Positions 6,840 through 8,567 of a stretch of 8,567 nucleotides of DNA are shown in pieces (positions within the stretch are counted from its first letter, which is position 1; each line of letters opens with the position of its first letter). Under the pieces are notes generated by a model. The model ran no database searches and was not told where the DNA came from. It was given only the letters and a program-made list of their open reading frames with translations. Made by a program: the position numbers and the translations under genes. Source of the DNA: JABWBR01 sp036741235 (GTDB taxonomy: Bacteria > Bacteroidota > Bacteroidia > Chitinophagales > Saprospiraceae); the NCBI GenBank assembly GCA_036741235.1, contig DAINSQ010000197.1, positions 1 to 8,567 on the forward strand, in the 5' to 3' direction.

Positions 6840-8097
6840 GCATATGTATAAATCATTGATAATCATCTTTATCGCGGCCTTTTTTCCGACAATAGCCCGT
6901 TTGCAGCCCATGCCTTTGGAGGCCATTTTCGACGAAATCGCCTTGCGGCACCCCATGCCGGCCATGTATGACGCTGCAATTCGCTCGCAGGACGAAGCGG
7001 CTGCGGGGGCTCGCGCGTGGATGGCTCCGGAAGCCGGCGCCGGATTTTTTATGACGCCCTATAACCCCCGACGTTGGAAAGCGGAGGGCATTCACGGGGA
7101 AGGCATGGGTTCGTTTATGATTTCGGCCCAGCAATTTTTCCCCAACCGGAAAAAACAGGATGCCCAGGCTGCCTATATGTCGGCCATGTCGGGCGTGGAT
7201 CGAGAAAACAAAAAAGCAGCGCTCAACCGCCTGTGGTCGTCGGCCAAACGCAATTACAGCGAATGGGTTGTTTTGCAAAAAAAACAACGGGTGCTCGGCG
7301 ATAGCGAACAGTTGCTGCAGTTTATGATCGAATCGGCGGAATTGCGCTATCGCAATGGGCTGGAGAAAATCAACGCGTATTACAAAGCCAAAGCGGCTTT
7401 ATCGCAACTCGCTTCCGAGCGACTTATGCTCGAAGCGGATATGGCGCAAAAACGCATTGCGCTGAATTCCCTTATGAACCGTGCGCCAGGGGCGCCGTTG
7501 GAGATTGATACTTTTTATACGCAAAAAGACTATAGCAACCTGGTATTCGACAGCACGCTGCTCGTTGCCAACCGCAGCGATATCAGGGCGGTCGACCGGG
7601 AAGTATTGGTCAACCAGTTGAAAATAACCGCCGAGCAGCGGCAATTGCTGCCCGAATTCGGTATACGCTACGACCACATGTTTGCCTTCGGCCAACAGCC
7701 CTGGCAATATACGCTGATGGGCATGGTGCGCCTGCCGCTGGCGCCCTGGTCGTCGGGCATGAACAAGGCCAACATGGAAAGCCTGAAATGGCGCAACCTG
7801 GCCCTGCATCAGGAAAAACTGACCCGTATCAACGAGGCCGCGAGTATGGCCTACGCCATGCAAAGCGAATGGTCTTTCGTCCGGCGTCAAATCGAATTAA
7901 CCGAAAAACAGATACTGCCGGCGCTGCGCCGCAATCTGCAAACGCAGCAACTGGCCTACGAGCAAAATACCGGCGAGTTGTTTATGCTGTTTGACGCCTG
8001 GGAGGCGCTCAATGAAACGCAGATGAATTATTACGACCAGTTACAGAAACTGCTCTTGTTGCAGACGCAATTGGAGGAAGTGTTGGAAATACGATGA
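6838..8097 (+). CDS. cusC: TolC/CusC-family outer-membrane efflux channel
   Basis: This is the probable outer-membrane duct of the copper/silver tripartite pump. The 419-residue protein begins with a basic and hydrophobic signal peptide (about residues 1-21). It then shows the two helical repeats of an outer-membrane efflux protein: the first at about 30-220, including the helix with AELRYRNGLEKINAYY, and the second at about 235-415, including NRSDIRAVDREV, LLPEFGIRYDHM and a long C-terminal amphipathic helix. This arrangement fits OEP (PF02321). Unlike E. coli CusC there is no lipobox; the protein contains no cysteine at all. It has 24 methionines (nearly 6%), more than usual, many in the N-terminal 150 residues. 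The start could also be Met3 (6844) with no change in the signal. Position directly after cusA and before cusB supports the role; sequence alone would only say TolC-like. Confidence 0.85.
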   Translation: MHMYKSLIIIFIAAFFPTIARLQPMPLEAIFDEIALRHPMPAMYDAAIRSQDEAAAGARAWMAPEAGAGFFMTPYNPRRWKAEGIHGEGMGSFMISAQQFFPNRKKQDAQAAYMSAMSGVDRENKKAALNRLWSSAKRNYSEWVVLQKKQRVLGDSEQLLQFMIESAELRYRNGLEKINAYYKAKAALSQLASERLMLEADMAQKRIALNSLMNRAPGAPLEIDTFYTQKDYSNLVFDSTLLVANRSDIRAVDREVLVNQLKITAEQRQLLPEFGIRYDHMFAFGQQPWQYTLMGMVRLPLAPWSSGMNKANMESLKWRNLALHQEKLTRINEAASMAYAMQSEWSFVRRQIELTEKQILPALRRNLQTQQLAYEQNTGELFMLFDAWEALNETQMNYYDQLQKLLLLQTQLEEVLEIR

Positions 8098-8120
8098 GAA
8101 TGCTTTTTTCTTTACCACAG

Positions 8121-8160
8121 CGTTTTTTTTACTCTGCGTCACTCCGTTTTACTCTGTGGG
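8121..8160. repeat. 10-bp imperfect tandem repeat before cusB
   Basis: Three consecutive decamers are seen at 8131-8160: ACTCTGCGTC, ACTCCGTTTT and ACTCTGTGGG. All begin ACTC and have YG at positions 5-6. A CG plus T-run decamer (8121-8130) precedes them. CCACAG (8115-8120) and CTGTGG (8154-8159) at the edges are complementary and could pair across a 33-nt loop. On the minus strand it reads like the CACAGAG-rich intergenic repeats that I recall from several bacterial genomes. It fills much of the 78-bp gap between cusC and cusB. The T-runs here are not preceded by a strong stem, so no intrinsic terminator is called. Confidence 0.7.
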
Positions 8161-8175
8161 TTAAAAAATCACTGT

Positions 8176-8567
8176 ATGAGGCGCATTAGCTTGATGATAA
8201 TAATCTCCCTTACCGCCTGCCACCCGCAGCCGGATAACGCCCCCCCCACGGCCGCCACGCAAGTCGACAGCGCGGCGCTGCAAAGCCTGGTAAAACCCGC
8301 CAACCAGGTTGTCAAAGCCGCTTTACCGGCTATCGCCATGCAGCGCAGCGCAGAAGTCATCGAATTGGAAGCCGTGGGCCGCGTCGACTACGACACCCGG
8401 CAAATCGGGGCCGTCTCGGCGCGGGTCTCGGGGCGCATTGAAAAGTTGTACGTCAAATACCGCTTTCAGCAGGTGAAAAAAGGGCAAGCGCTGATGGACG
8501 TCTATAGCCCGGAGTTGCTCACCGCCCAGCAAAACCTGCTTTATCTACTCGACAACGACCCCGGCAA
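8176..8567 (+). CDS. cusB: CusB-type periplasmic adaptor lipoprotein (partial)
   Basis: The gene runs off the window end, leaving 130 codons plus two bases. It encodes the membrane-fusion protein that links CusA to the outer-membrane channel. The N-terminus MRRISLMIIISLTAC is a lipoprotein signal with lipobox LTAC and the lipidated cysteine at residue 15. A linker follows. The start of the barrel-sandwich domain is at about residues 64-115: GRVDYDTRQIG, VSGRIEKLYV and QQVKKGQALMDVYSPELLTAQQ, the typical first half of a lipoyl-like domain leading into the helical hairpin. The ATG at 8176 was preferred over an in-frame ATG at 8194 because the latter would remove the basic n-region. Only Met55 lies between the lipid anchor and the barrel, so the methionine-rich copper-binding N-terminus known for E. 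coli CusB is not obvious. The rest, including any C-terminal DUF3347 or metal domain, is outside the window. Confidence 0.9.
   Translation, partial: MRRISLMIIISLTACHPQPDNAPPTAATQVDSAALQSLVKPANQVVKAALPAIAMQRSAEVIELEAVGRVDYDTRQIGAVSARVSGRIEKLYVKYRFQQVKKGQALMDVYSPELLTAQQNLLYLLDNDPG

Noticed and set aside
7399..7890. Minus-strand open frame opposite cusC (163 codons)
   Set aside because: Antisense to a TolC-like gene with no family features.
8098..8175. Intrinsic terminator between cusC and cusB
   Set aside because: T-runs are present but no stable stem directly precedes them; the only complementary ends are 6 bp with a 33-nt loop.

Overview
The window looks like chromosomal DNA of a member of the Bacteroidota, probably an environmental Saprospiria- or Chitinophagia-like lineage with moderately high GC. 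The reasons are: a Bacteroidota-type -7 box (TAnnTTTG) ahead of the first gene and a near match ahead of the copper operon; AT-rich leaders without clear Shine-Dalgarno sites; a small Cys/His secreted protein and a DUF3347 lipoprotein, both families I associate with Bacteroidota metal-efflux loci; and short-unit intergenic tandem repeats of a kind I recall from that phylum. The species call is inference.

Layout, all genes on the plus strand. 1-148: an array of GTTGTAG heptamers facing a shorter reverse-complement array, then a -7 box. 149-1966: typA/bipA, a complete ribosome-associated translational GTPase. 1966-1997: an 8-bp array that begins in the typA stop codon. 2028-2543: a RimJ/RimL-type GNAT acetyltransferase. 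2521-2551: a promoter lying across the end of the GNAT gene. 2571-2969: a small exported Cys/His-rich protein. 3024-3626: a DUF3347 lipoprotein. 3631-6798: CusA-type RND copper/silver pump. 6838-8097: TolC/CusC-like outer-membrane channel. 8176 to the window end: the first 130 residues of a CusB-type membrane-fusion lipoprotein, cut off by the window edge.

From 2571 onward the genes read as one copper/silver detoxification operon. CusA is the proton-driven inner-membrane pump, the CusB-like protein is the periplasmic adaptor and the CusC-like protein is the outer-membrane duct. The two small leading proteins are candidate periplasmic metal handlers. The copper/silver assignment rests on three methionines of the E. 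coli CusA metal site, which are present with identical spacing. No regulator (CusRS, CueR, CopY or AraC type) lies in the window. No tRNA, rRNA, CRISPR array, insertion sequence or phage feature was seen.

No wholly new system is evident. The main points for a second look are: four different short-period tandem repeats in four separate gaps; the two poorly characterised copper-operon proteins; and a CusA in which two of the intramembrane methionine relay pairs described for E. coli appear broken.
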